Source: Wolbachia endosymbiont of Mansonella ozzardi
GTDB taxonomy: Bacteria; Pseudomonadota; Alphaproteobacteria; Rickettsiales; Anaplasmataceae
NCBI RefSeq assembly: GCF_020278625.1
Contig: NZ_JADAKK010000025.1
Span: 1,281-16,111, forward strand
Length of the DNA: 14,831 bases
Reading direction: 5' to 3'
Part shown: positions 7,214-13,718 of the stretch, one piece after another
Position numbering within the stretch: the first letter of the stretch is position 1
Layout of the letters: each line of letters begins with the position of its first letter
Program-made: the position numbers and the translations under genes
Notes under the pieces: generated by a model
Databases searched by the model: none
Told to the model about the DNA's origin: nothing
What the model saw: the letters and a program-made list of their open reading frames with translations, nothing else

Positions 7214-7235
7214 AAAAGCTCAGCTAGAGCTTTTT
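7214..7235 (-). terminator. Terminator-like hairpin after the 264-residue gene
   Basis: AAAAGCTC (7214-7221) and GAGCTTTT (7227-7234) form a perfect 8-bp stem around a 5-base loop, starting 19 bases after the stop codon of the minus-strand gene. On the minus strand the stem ends in a short T-run. The stem is AT-rich, so efficiency is uncertain. Confidence 0.55.
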
Positions 7236-7253
7236 AGATAAGATACTTATGAA

Positions 7254-8048
7254 TCACGACTTTTCCTTTTTCTTGTGCTCGATTGATTCAACACTACCCT
7301 GCTTAACTTTACTGCTTACTCCTTTCTCGTGCTTACCATCCATGCAAATTGTTTTTGCCTTATCTTTCGCTTCACTATAGTATTTGTTTCGTGACCTTTT
7401 ATATGTTTCGTATGCCTCCCTGCTTTCATATATAGGGTTGCTGATAATCTCTATTTTTTCGGGTGTGAAAACTTTTGCCAAAAATTTTCCTATAACTGGT
7501 ATTGATTTCAAGAAATTCCTTAGCTTTGAGTACTTATGTTCTTTTTTCTTACTATGGTCCTGTGTTGAAGTTTCCTTAAACCCTTGTCTATTACGCTTTT
7601 TGTCTTGGCTCTCAAAATCAGGGGCTGTTTTTTCCCCTAATACCTTAAACAATTCGTTAAAATTCTGTTCCAGTCCTTCTAACCCCCATACTTTTCTTTG
7701 TATTATCTTATCCGCTTCTTTTGCCTTTTTACTCGTAAGACCATGTTTGAAAATTTTCTTTATTAGGTTGTTTTCTTGTCTATACTTCCCATCTCCATTG
7801 TCTGCTGAGATTTTTCTAAACGTCAATTTCTTTTCTTTAATCAAATCAAACAGTTGTTTAAGCTTCTGGTTTTTGTTTACCTTATCAAAACCCTGATAGT
7901 CATCTACCAAAGAATACCCAACTTCGGTAAGGAGCTTCTCGCGTACCACGCTGTTTTTACAATAATCAATCCCTGCATCGTACTGGGCTTTACTTTCTTC
8001 TTTACCTACATCAGGCTTAGTAAGTTTGTTGCGTTTTTCTTTACCCAT
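7254..8048 (-). CDS. Unrecognised lysine-rich 264-residue protein
   Basis: I do not recognise this protein. Lysine makes up 52 of 264 residues, with Lys/Glu-rich ends (MGKEKRNKLTK at 1-11 and EHKKKEKS at 257-264), and it is very hydrophilic. The middle (about 35-140) looks helical, with TEVGYSLVDDYQGFDK (41-56) and WGLEGLEQNFNELFKVLGEK (121-140). The only hydrophobic stretch is NFLKSIPVIGKFLAKVF (178-194), short and amphipathic, flanked by basic residues. There is no N-terminal signal peptide. GAGGA lies almost directly against the ATG, closer than usual, with a TATAAT box just upstream (8062 to 8057), so the leader would be very short. A terminator-like hairpin follows the stop. The neighbour asd is divergent. 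Basic, tail-rich proteins of this kind in intracellular bacteria are sometimes secreted or nucleic-acid binding, but nothing here proves either. An overlapping 170-codon plus-strand frame is a shadow. Confidence 0.75.
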   Translation of the reverse strand: MGKEKRNKLTKPDVGKEESKAQYDAGIDYCKNSVVREKLLTEVGYSLVDDYQGFDKVNKNQKLKQLFDLIKEKKLTFRKISADNGDGKYRQENNLIKKIFKHGLTSKKAKEADKIIQRKVWGLEGLEQNFNELFKVLGEKTAPDFESQDKKRNRQGFKETSTQDHSKKKEHKYSKLRNFLKSIPVIGKFLAKVFTPEKIEIISNPIYESREAYETYKRSRNKYYSEAKDKAKTICMDGKHEKGVSSKVKQGSVESIEHKKKEKS

Positions 8049-8130
8049 TCCTCATTATTATATAATATTACTAATCTTGTATGAGAATAACTAAATTATG
8101 GTTAATTGCAAGGTAAAAATGTTAAAACAA

Positions 8131-8158
8131 TTGTAAATTTTGTCAGTGAAAATATAAT
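8131..8158 (+). promoter_or_regulatory. Candidate sigma-70 promoter for asd
   Basis: TTGTAA (8131-8136), a 16-base spacer and a perfect TATAAT (8153-8158) lie 27 bases before the ATG. AGAGG at 8172-8176 is the ribosome site, 9 bases from the ATG, the same spacing seen before eno. Confidence 0.5.
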
Positions 8159-8185
8159 ATAACTTTAAGTTAGAGGTTCATCTAT

Positions 8186-9247
8186 ATGGGACGCAAAATT
8201 GCTGTTGTTGGAGCGACAGGAAGGGTAGGACGCGAGGTGCTGAATATACTTGCTGAGTTTCAAGATGAAGAAAAAATTTTGATAGATTCCATTATCGTAC
8301 TTGCATCAAAAAAATCAAAGGGAAAAAAAGTGAGTTTTGGTGATGAAGAACTAACTGTCTCATGTCTTGAGGATTATGACTTTGTTGGAGTCAATATAGC
8401 TATTTTCTGTGCTGGGGCTCATGTTTCTGAAAAGTACGTGCCAATTGCAACTGAGGCAGGATGTATCGTAATAGATAACAGTTTACATTTCAGGATAAAA
8501 GAAGGTGTGCCACTAGTTATTCCAGAGATTAACAAAGAAAAAATCATGGAATACAAAAACCACAACATAATATCCAATCCAAACTGTACTATAATACAGA
8601 TGTTGCTAGTACTACACTTATTACACCAAAAAGCAAAAATAAAGAGAATTGTTGCTTCAACTTATCAATCGACCTCTGGCGCGGGCAAAGTAGCAATGGA
8701 TGAACTTTATCATCAAACAAAAAAGATCTTTATGAATGAAACCAAAAAACCCGAGATATTTCCTAAGCAAATAGCATTTAACTGTATTCCTCACGTAGGA
8801 GAATTTATGGAAGATGGCTCCACAAAAGAGGAATGGAAAATGCAAGAGGAAACAAAAAAAATCTTAGGTGAAGATATCAAAGTGACTTCAACTTGTGTGA
8901 GAGTGCCAGTTTTTATTGGTCATGCTATAGCAGTGAATGTAGAGTTTTATCAGCCTATAACTGAAGAACAGGCTCGTAGAGTGCTAAGTGAAACCGAAGA
9001 CAGTGGAATTTTAGTGTATGATAGGCGCGAAAGTGGCGAATATGCAACTCAAATTGATGTTGTACAAGAGGACGCTGTATATGTATCGCGTATTAGAAAA
9101 GACAATACCGTTGAACACGGATTAAACATGTGGATAGTGGCTGACAATCTGCGCAAAGGTGCAGCACTGAATATAGTGCAAATTCTCGAGATTTTGGCAA
9201 GGGAACGCTGTAACTCCTATACATCAAATGGCAGACGCAATGCATGA
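8186..9247 (+). CDS. asd: Aspartate-semialdehyde dehydrogenase
   Basis: Reduces aspartyl phosphate to aspartate semialdehyde with NADPH, the branch point to diaminopimelate/lysine and to threonine/methionine. The 353 residues have an N-terminal Rossmann motif IAVVGATGRVG (5-15), the active-site SNPNCT with nucleophile C134, TYQSTSGAGK (159-168, Q161) and RVPVFIGHA (239-247, R239 and H246), and ATQIDVV near 287-293. All four catalytic positions are present. Length is slightly above the usual 335-345 because of a charged tail after about residue 340. The start at 8186 is set by AGAGG 9 bases upstream and by the Rossmann strand at residue 5. In this lineage its main product probably feeds meso-diaminopimelate for lipid II, linking it to murC; that link is inference. 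Confidence 0.96.
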   Translation: MGRKIAVVGATGRVGREVLNILAEFQDEEKILIDSIIVLASKKSKGKKVSFGDEELTVSCLEDYDFVGVNIAIFCAGAHVSEKYVPIATEAGCIVIDNSLHFRIKEGVPLVIPEINKEKIMEYKNHNIISNPNCTIIQMLLVLHLLHQKAKIKRIVASTYQSTSGAGKVAMDELYHQTKKIFMNETKKPEIFPKQIAFNCIPHVGEFMEDGSTKEEWKMQEETKKILGEDIKVTSTCVRVPVFIGHAIAVNVEFYQPITEEQARRVLSETEDSGILVYDRRESGEYATQIDVVQEDAVYVSRIRKDNTVEHGLNMWIVADNLRKGAALNIVQILEILARERCNSYTSNGRRNA

Positions 9248-9263
9248 ATGTTTTGCATATACT

Positions 9264-9357
9264 CAAATTTAAGGGAAAATAACAGCTGGAAGAGTTATTT
9301 CAATATTGAACATTTCCGACAATAAGCTAAAAGTTGTTTTCCCTTTTTGAAAATTTG
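9264..9357. terminator. Long inverted repeat, probable bidirectional terminator downstream of asd
   Basis: AAGGGAAAATAAC (9271-9283) pairs with GTTGTTTTCCCTT (9333-9345) over 13 bp with one U-G pair. CAAATTT (9264-9270) pairs further with AAATTTG (9351-9357) across a 5-base bulge, and AGCT (9284-9287) with AGCT (9325-9328) inside. The right arm ends CCCTTTTTGA, a T-tract fitting termination of asd. The apical region is large (about 37 bases), unlike a compact terminator, so a palindromic element or structured RNA is also possible. Confidence 0.5.
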
Positions 9358-9407
9358 CCTTTAATTTAACGCGTATGGTTATTGTGTTTCTCTTGCTGGT
9401 GTCCATC

Positions 9408-9512
9408 CTATCTTGATTCCATTACTTCTTTGCGTGAGTATTCCCAGTAATTTTGGTAAAGTGGTGAAAAATATTCTTTGCTAAACGCTTTAGATGTGAT
9501 ACTTTTATCCAT
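9408..9512 (-). CDS. Possible 34-codon small ORF, divergent from the MFS gene
   Basis: The frame opens at ATG 9512 as MDKSITSKAFSKEYFSPLYQ, continues with an aromatic and charged stretch, and stops at TAG 9410-9408 after MESR. Thirteen more codons (DGHQQEKHNNHTR) follow in the same frame before TAA at 9368-9366, and the long inverted repeat lies just beyond. The composition looks protein-like and the hairpin is placed where a terminator would be. Against it, there is no Shine-Dalgarno site, the MFS start is only 16 bases away, and short open frames are common in AT-rich DNA. It may be a small gene, a relict with a stop mutation, or chance. Confidence 0.25.
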   Translation of the reverse strand: MDKSITSKAFSKEYFSPLYQNYWEYSRKEVMESR

Positions 9513-9528
9513 TAGTTGAAAATTTTAA

Positions 9529-10692
9529 ATGCTACTACCCTTTCTGTTGATTTTGTCTTTGATTGCCAAGTTTATTGAAATTGATGTTTCTGTACCTAGC
9601 TTTCCGGATGTGGTGCGCTATTTCAATGTGTCGGAAGGCACAATTCAATTAACTATTGCTTACAATTTCTTAGGTTTTTGCATAGTAGGGTTATTCTTTG
9701 GTCCATTGTCTGAATGCTATGGCAGAAGGAGAATTATGATAATAGGCAACACTTTGCTGCTCGTTGGTGCTGTTGGCTGTGTTTTTGCACCTTCAGTTTT
9801 TTGGCTTTTAATTTCTTGCTTTATTCAAGGCATTGGTGTTAGCACATCTGTAGTTGTATTTGCAATCGTTGCAGATAGCTATAAAGGCGACGAAGCAGTG
9901 AAGTTTATCGGAATCATGAATTCTGTTCTCACAGTTGTCATGGCAGCTGCACCGGTTTTGGGCAGTTTCATCAATGAAATTGTGGGATGGCGTGGCAATT
10001 ATGCAAGTGTTGCAATACTTTGTTTAATCTCCTGGGTTTTGCTACTTTTTCTGTTACCGGAAACGAAAAAGGACCGCGATATCTTTAATTTGAAAAAAAT
10101 GATGAAAGACTATGGAAAGCTATTATTGAGTTCAAAATTTATGGCACTGTCTTTGGTAATGAGCCTTTTTTCTGCTGCTTATATGTCATTTATCACTTGT
10201 GGACCTTTTTTATACATGGAGACTTTTGGTTTGCCAAGCGCTATTTATGCGCTGCATCAAGGTACAATAGTTGGATCCTTCTCACTCGTCAGTCTATTTA
10301 CTGGCAAGATCTTGCAGAAACTTGGGGCAATAAGGTGTGTAATTTATGGTGCAGGTGTGATTATTATTGGGTCTTTGTTGCTTGTTATGTTTAGTATAGT
10401 CATGCCCGATTTTCCCTACTTAATAACACTATCAATGATTATTTTCGTTGTTGGTTGTGCAATTTGCCAGGCAGTGCTTTTTAATGCGTCACTAAATGTT
10501 TTCCCTGAAATTAAAGGTACAGCTTCTTCTGCAATTTCATTCATCAGATCTTTTATCATGGCTGTTTTTATTGGCTTAACGAGCTGTGTTTACAGTGGTC
10601 AAGCAATCAGTGCAGCTATTCTTGTTTTGTCTGCATCAGTACTAGCATTTATTCTTACTGTTTATTTATTGGTTTTAAAAGATCCTGTGTAA
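9529..10692 (+). CDS. MFS transporter, Bcr/CflA drug-resistance type
   Basis: Inner-membrane, proton-driven transporter of the major facilitator superfamily; the substrate cannot be deduced. The 387 residues fit the Bcr/CflA subfamily, with about 12 predicted membrane helices. The N-terminus resembles Bcr proteins (IDVSVPSFPDVVRYF, 18-32, against the usual D-YLPALP). The MFS motif A lies after helix 2 as GPLSECYGRRR (58-68), with Glu in place of the usual Asp. The sixth helix is followed by a charged loop (PETKKDRDIFNLKKMMKDYG) that fits the central cytoplasmic loop. An in-frame TAA directly before the ATG fixes the start at or after 9529. No Shine-Dalgarno site is visible; a GATACT box at 9498-9503 with TGT in front is a weak extended -10. 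The stop lies 16 bases from the convergent prfA stop. Confidence 0.9.
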   Translation: MLLPFLLILSLIAKFIEIDVSVPSFPDVVRYFNVSEGTIQLTIAYNFLGFCIVGLFFGPLSECYGRRRIMIIGNTLLLVGAVGCVFAPSVFWLLISCFIQGIGVSTSVVVFAIVADSYKGDEAVKFIGIMNSVLTVVMAAAPVLGSFINEIVGWRGNYASVAILCLISWVLLLFLLPETKKDRDIFNLKKMMKDYGKLLLSSKFMALSLVMSLFSAAYMSFITCGPFLYMETFGLPSAIYALHQGTIVGSFSLVSLFTGKILQKLGAIRCVIYGAGVIIIGSLLLVMFSIVMPDFPYLITLSMIIFVVGCAICQAVLFNASLNVFPEIKGTASSAISFIRSFIMAVFIGLTSCVYSGQAISAAILVLSASVLAFILTVYLLVLKDPV

Positions 10693-10708
10693 TTGTTCTA
10701 TTGTGGCT

Positions 10709-11788
10709 TTAGCTCTCTCCCGCTAACCTTTCTGCTTCGTTGCGTGAAATTAGTGCCTCAATAAATTCATCTAGTTCGCCCTCTTTTATAATTTGCTCTA
10801 GCCGATGTGAAGTCAGATTAATTCTATGGTCTGTTATTCTTGATTGTGGAAAGTTGTAAGTTCTTATGCGTTCAGAACGATCTCCAGAACCTATTTGGCT
10901 TTTCCTCATTGTTGATCTTTCTGTTTCTTTTTTTTGCCTTTCAATTTCGTATAATCTTGCCCTCAATACTTTGAGCGCTTTAGCTTTGTTTTTGTGCTGC
11001 GATTTTTCATCTTGCTGTATTACAACCATTCCTGTCGGCAGGTGAGTAACTCTTACTGCGCTGTCAGTTGTGTTTACTGATTGTCCTCCAGGGCCGCTTG
11101 ACCTGTAAACATCTATTCGTAGGTCTTTCTCCTCTATTGTAAAATCGACCTCCTCAACCTCAGGTAATATGGCAACAGTAGCTGCAGAAGTGTGCAGCTT
11201 TTCCGAGGATTCAGTTTCTGGTACCCTCTGCACCCTATGTACTCCCGATTCAAATTTCAACCTTGCGAAAACTTCTGTGCCATTAATAAGTGCAGAAGCT
11301 TCCTTATAGCCACCTATACCTGTACTGGAAATGCTTATTGGCTCAAATTTCCAATTTCTCCTTTCTGCATATTTTTGGTACATGCGGAATAACATTGCTG
11401 CAAATAATGCCGCTTCTTCTCCTCCTGTACCTGCTCTGATTTCTAATATTGCATTTCTTGAATCATCTTCATCTTTAGGTAATAGCGCTAATTTTAACTT
11501 GGCTTTTACTTGTGGTAACGATACCTTTTGCTTCTCAAGAAATTCCTTCTTTGCTAACTCTTTTATATCATGTTCACTATCTTCATCTTTTATTATTTCC
11601 TCTAAGTCTGAAATTTCTCCTTTCAGCGTGTTGTATTCATCGATTATCCGAATAATCGGCCTGAGTTCAGAATATTCTTTTGAAAGGTTGATAAATTCTT
11701 TTTGACTTAAGTTGGTAGGATCTTCTAACTTCCTTTCTATGTCACTAAATTTTTTCTTCAAATCTTGTAAATTGTTTTCTATATTCAT
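10709..11788 (-). CDS. prfA: Peptide chain release factor 1
   Basis: Recognises UAA and UAG stop codons and triggers peptide release on the ribosome. The 359 residues match RF1 length. An N-terminal coiled-coil domain (about 1-100) precedes [22 protein letters not shown] (116-137), which is the conserved domain-2 entry. The codon-recognition tripeptide is P-E-T (190-192) within [14 protein letters not shown]1 has PxT here and RF2 has SPF, so this is RF1. The peptidyl-hydrolysis motif is [10 protein letters not shown] (230-239), with GGQ at 234-236. I chose the ATG at 11788, which gives the family N-terminus [14 protein letters not shown]; a GTG at 11815 would add nine residues. It diverges from engB across a 119-base gap. 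Confidence 0.96.
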   Translation of the reverse strand: MNIENNLQDLKKKFSDIERKLEDPTNLSQKEFINLSKEYSELRPIIRIIDEYNTLKGEISDLEEIIKDEDSEHDIKELAKKEFLEKQKVSLPQVKAKLKLALLPKDEDDSRNAILEIRAGTGGEEAALFAAMLFRMYQKYAERRNWKFEPISISSTGIGGYKEASALINGTEVFARLKFESGVHRVQRVPETESSEKLHTSAATVAILPEVEEVDFTIEEKDLRIDVYRSSGPGGQSVNTTDSAVRVTHLPTGMVVIQQDEKSQHKNKAKALKVLRARLYEIERQKKETERSTMRKSQIGSGDRSERIRTYNFPQSRITDHRINLTSHRLEQIIKEGELDEFIEALISRNEAERLAGES

Positions 11789-11907
11789 AAAGCTTAGATC
11801 TAATATTTTAACCACTTAAGCAAACAATATATACTTGAAATAAAAAATTTTTTACATCAAGCAATAACATTATAATATACATACTACCTTAGATATTTCT
11901 ATATATA

Positions 11908-12501
11908 ATGGCAAGAAGGATGACATCAAACGGCAATTTTATGTTTGGAGCTTCAGACATAAAATCGTTACCAGATGGATCGGTTCCAGAGATTGCGTTT
12001 GCCGGTAGATCAAATGTAGGAAAATCCAGTTTAATTAACTTACTGATAAACAGCAAAAAAGCTGCCAGAGTTTCTTCTAAACCTGGGTGCACTAGACAAA
12101 TAAATTTTTACTCTATGTACAATGACGAGTTCAGACTTGTTGATCTGCCAGGGTATAGCTATTCTTGTGCGAGTAAGGAAGAAACAATGCAATATTTAGA
12201 TCTGATTGAGTATTATTTAGCTCAAAGAAGGAGCCTAAAAAGAGTATTTGTGTTGGTAGATAGCAAAGTAGGGCTAAAAGGAATAGACAAGAACTTTATT
12301 TATTGGTTAACATATAATAATGTTAACTTTGATGTTGTGCTAACAAAAATAGACAAAGTAGGTCAAAAAAATCTCGATGCCATTCTAGAAAGTACTCAAA
12401 AATGGGTTAATAATGAGAATGTGTTAATTCATCAAATAAGCACCTGTGCTAAGTGTAAAATAGTCAAGGTAAGGGATGAGTTTTTCAAGTTTACAAGATA
12501 A
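11908..12501 (+). CDS. engB: Ribosome biogenesis GTPase EngB (YihA/YsxC)
   Basis: Small GTPase needed for assembly of the large ribosomal subunit. The 197 residues carry G1 GRSNVGKSS (33-41), G2 threonine in PGCTRQINFY (59-68), G3 DLPGYSYS (79-86), G4 TKIDK (146-150) and G5 STCAK (178-182). All nucleotide-binding motifs are intact. The ATG at 11908 gives the usual short N-terminus before the SDIKSLP element; an in-frame ATG four codons later (11920) is an alternative. A TATAAT box at 11871-11876 lies 31 bases upstream with only a weak -35 (TTTACA, spacer 14). Its last 26 bases overlap the argB-like gene in another frame, so the two are probably one operon. Confidence 0.95.
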   Translation: MARRMTSNGNFMFGASDIKSLPDGSVPEIAFAGRSNVGKSSLINLLINSKKAARVSSKPGCTRQINFYSMYNDEFRLVDLPGYSYSCASKEETMQYLDLIEYYLAQRRSLKRVFVLVDSKVGLKGIDKNFIYWLTYNNVNFDVVLTKIDKVGQKNLDAILESTQKWVNNENVLIHQISTCAKCKIVKVRDEFFKFTR

Positions 12502-13417
12502 AGAAATGAGGAGTAGTGAATTTTCAAATGGTGGAGTACCATTTAAACAAAAAACAGAAATGTTGCTTGAAGTACTGTCTAATATACCTAACTTTATCGG
12601 TGAAACTTTTGTCATCAAATGCAGCAGTATGACAATCTCAGACAGAACGCTGCTTAATACTTTTGTGCACAATGTTGTCTTGTTGAAACAGCTTGGTATA
12701 AATCCAGTTATAGTTCATGATGGAGAATATGAAATTAATTCTGTGCTAAAGGCCTTAGGTATGGATAGTAAGTTTGTAAATAATGTCAGACTTACAAATA
12801 AAGATACCGTGAAAATCATTGAAATGGCGCTATGTGGTTCAGTTAATAAAAAAATTGTTCAACATATAAATACTGCTGGTGGTTCAGCCATTGGGTTATG
12901 TGGAAAAGATGGCAGCCTAATAAAAGCTGAAAAGATAAGCACTATGCTTAGGGAGAATGGATCAAGCAATATCGAAAAAATATTAGATGTGGGGTTTATC
13001 GGAGTACCAACTGAGATCAATCCTGATATATTATTCTTTGGTGAGGAGTCAGATTTTATACCAGTTATTGCACCTATTGGTTATGGAGGAAATGAAGAAA
13101 CATATCACGTTGATTCCGATAGTGCTGCAAGTGCGATAGCAATTGCAGTTTCTGCATCCAAAATGGTGACCTTTAGTGATGCATATGAAGAAATAGATAA
13201 AATTGGTGGTAGAAAGATATCTGTTAAAAGTTTAAATGCATCAATTAATTGCGGTAAAATTAAAGGGGAAAGGCTTATTGAAAAACTTATAGCGTGTGCC
13301 AAAATGGTCGAGGAATGTGCTGGAACTGCTCATATAGTTAATAGCAGGATACCTAATATCCTGATTGATCTATTTACTGAAGATAATTTGAGTGTATCAA
13401 TTGTAAATGATTTGTAG
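12476..13417 (+). CDS. argB: Acetylglutamate kinase-like protein (ArgB family, altered active site)
   Basis: Belongs to the amino acid kinase family and is closest to N-acetylglutamate kinase, the second step of arginine synthesis. Kept family features are VVLLKQLGINPVIVH (67-81), RLTNKDTVKIIEMAL (105-119, R105 at the substrate-arginine position), GLCGKDG (140-146), GFIGVPTEINPDIL (173-186), IPVIAPIGYG (195-204), DSDSAASAIA (213-222, D215 as the catalytic Asp) and a C-terminal AHIVNSRIPN (285-294). Changed features are IKCSS (47-51) where K-[YLF]-GG is expected, HDGEY (81-85) where HGGGP is expected, and CGKIKGERL (259-267) where GGMIPKV is expected. The glycines that hold phosphate and substrate are therefore missing. 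An AAGG site (12466-12469) 6 bases upstream supports the ATG at 12476; M11 is an alternative. No other arginine gene is visible here. It may be inactive as NAGK or have another role. Confidence 0.85.
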   Translation: MSFSSLQDKEMRSSEFSNGGVPFKQKTEMLLEVLSNIPNFIGETFVIKCSSMTISDRTLLNTFVHNVVLLKQLGINPVIVHDGEYEINSVLKALGMDSKFVNNVRLTNKDTVKIIEMALCGSVNKKIVQHINTAGGSAIGLCGKDGSLIKAEKISTMLRENGSSNIEKILDVGFIGVPTEINPDILFFGEESDFIPVIAPIGYGGNEETYHVDSDSAASAIAIAVSASKMVTFSDAYEEIDKIGGRKISVKSLNASINCGKIKGERLIEKLIACAKMVEECAGTAHIVNSRIPNILIDLFTEDNLSVSIVNDL

Positions 13418-13503
13418 CTACACTACTTATAACTGTAGGAATGTTTAAAGTTTGAAAACAATTTACATAATAAATGATGTCATTCCAGCTAGTAACGCAC
13501 ATC

Positions 13504-13624
13504 TGTACAAACATTGTGACTTGCGGGTAATTTGCGTAGCAGACCTACTTGGATATATTATAGGATGAGCCAGCGCCATAGCCAGTTCCTTCCTCGTTAT
13601 CTCTATGAACAATGTTTGCATACA
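13504..13624. repeat. 121-base element bounded by 14-base inverted repeats
   Basis: TGTACAAACATTGT (13504-13517) is the reverse complement of ACAATGTTTG (13609-13618) plus TACA (13621-13624), with a 2-base bulge. The arms are 91 bases apart. No target-site duplication is visible. It could be a small MITE-like element or an RNA stem in the iscS upstream region. Confidence 0.5.
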
Positions 13625-13652
13625 GGATTTTGTACTTGAGCAAGATTGTATC

Positions 13653-13681
13653 TTGAAAAAATTAAGCTTTAGTGCTATGAA
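13653..13681 (+). promoter_or_regulatory. Candidate sigma-70 promoter for iscS
   Basis: TTGAAA (13653-13658), a 17-base spacer and TATGAA (13676-13681) match 5/6 and 4/6. Transcription would start near 13688, about 31 bases before the chosen ATG. This would exclude the upstream in-frame ATGs at 13605 and 13677 as starts. Confidence 0.35.
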
Positions 13682-13718
13682 ATACTGTAGCTTCTATTCT
13701 CAAACTTTTATATTGACT

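Larger units (their letters stand above)
6534..7253. other. 720-base gene-poor region with two minus-strand promoters
   Basis: No long ORF fits here. On the minus strand there are two near-consensus promoters, a ribosome site plus an 18-codon ORF, a 9-bp long-range stem, T8 and T7 tracts and a terminator-like hairpin at the right end; each is listed separately. The 9-mer GCTCAGCTA occurs three times: at 6937-6945 and 7218-7226 on the plus strand and inverted at 6729-6737. Positions 6534-6660 hold nothing I can interpret. Confidence 0.7.
13418..13718. other. 301-base gap before iscS
   Basis: No gene is supported. It holds a long-range inverted repeat (13504-13624) and a candidate iscS promoter (13653-13681), listed separately. 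At 13478-13490 is ATGTCATTCCAGC, which resembles the left half of the palindromic repeat common in Wolbachia intergenic DNA; that resemblance is from memory and the right half is absent. A 52-codon minus-strand frame (13463-13621) has no supporting signals. Confidence 0.6.

Noticed and set aside
7384..7896. 170-codon plus-strand frame, rich in Phe, Leu and Ser
   Set aside because: Its hydrophobic look is what antisense reading of Lys/Glu-rich codons produces; the minus-strand gene has a ribosome site and a terminator.
11789..11815. GTG start of prfA nine codons upstream
   Set aside because: ATG at 11788 gives the standard RF1 N-terminus and length; the extra residues have no family support.
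13463..13621. 52-codon minus-strand frame in the iscS upstream gap
   Set aside because: No ribosome site or promoter; it runs through the inverted repeat and looks like chance.
13569..13718. Upstream in-frame starts of iscS at 13605 and 13677
   Set aside because: The added residues do not resemble IscS, and the candidate -10 box overlaps the second one.
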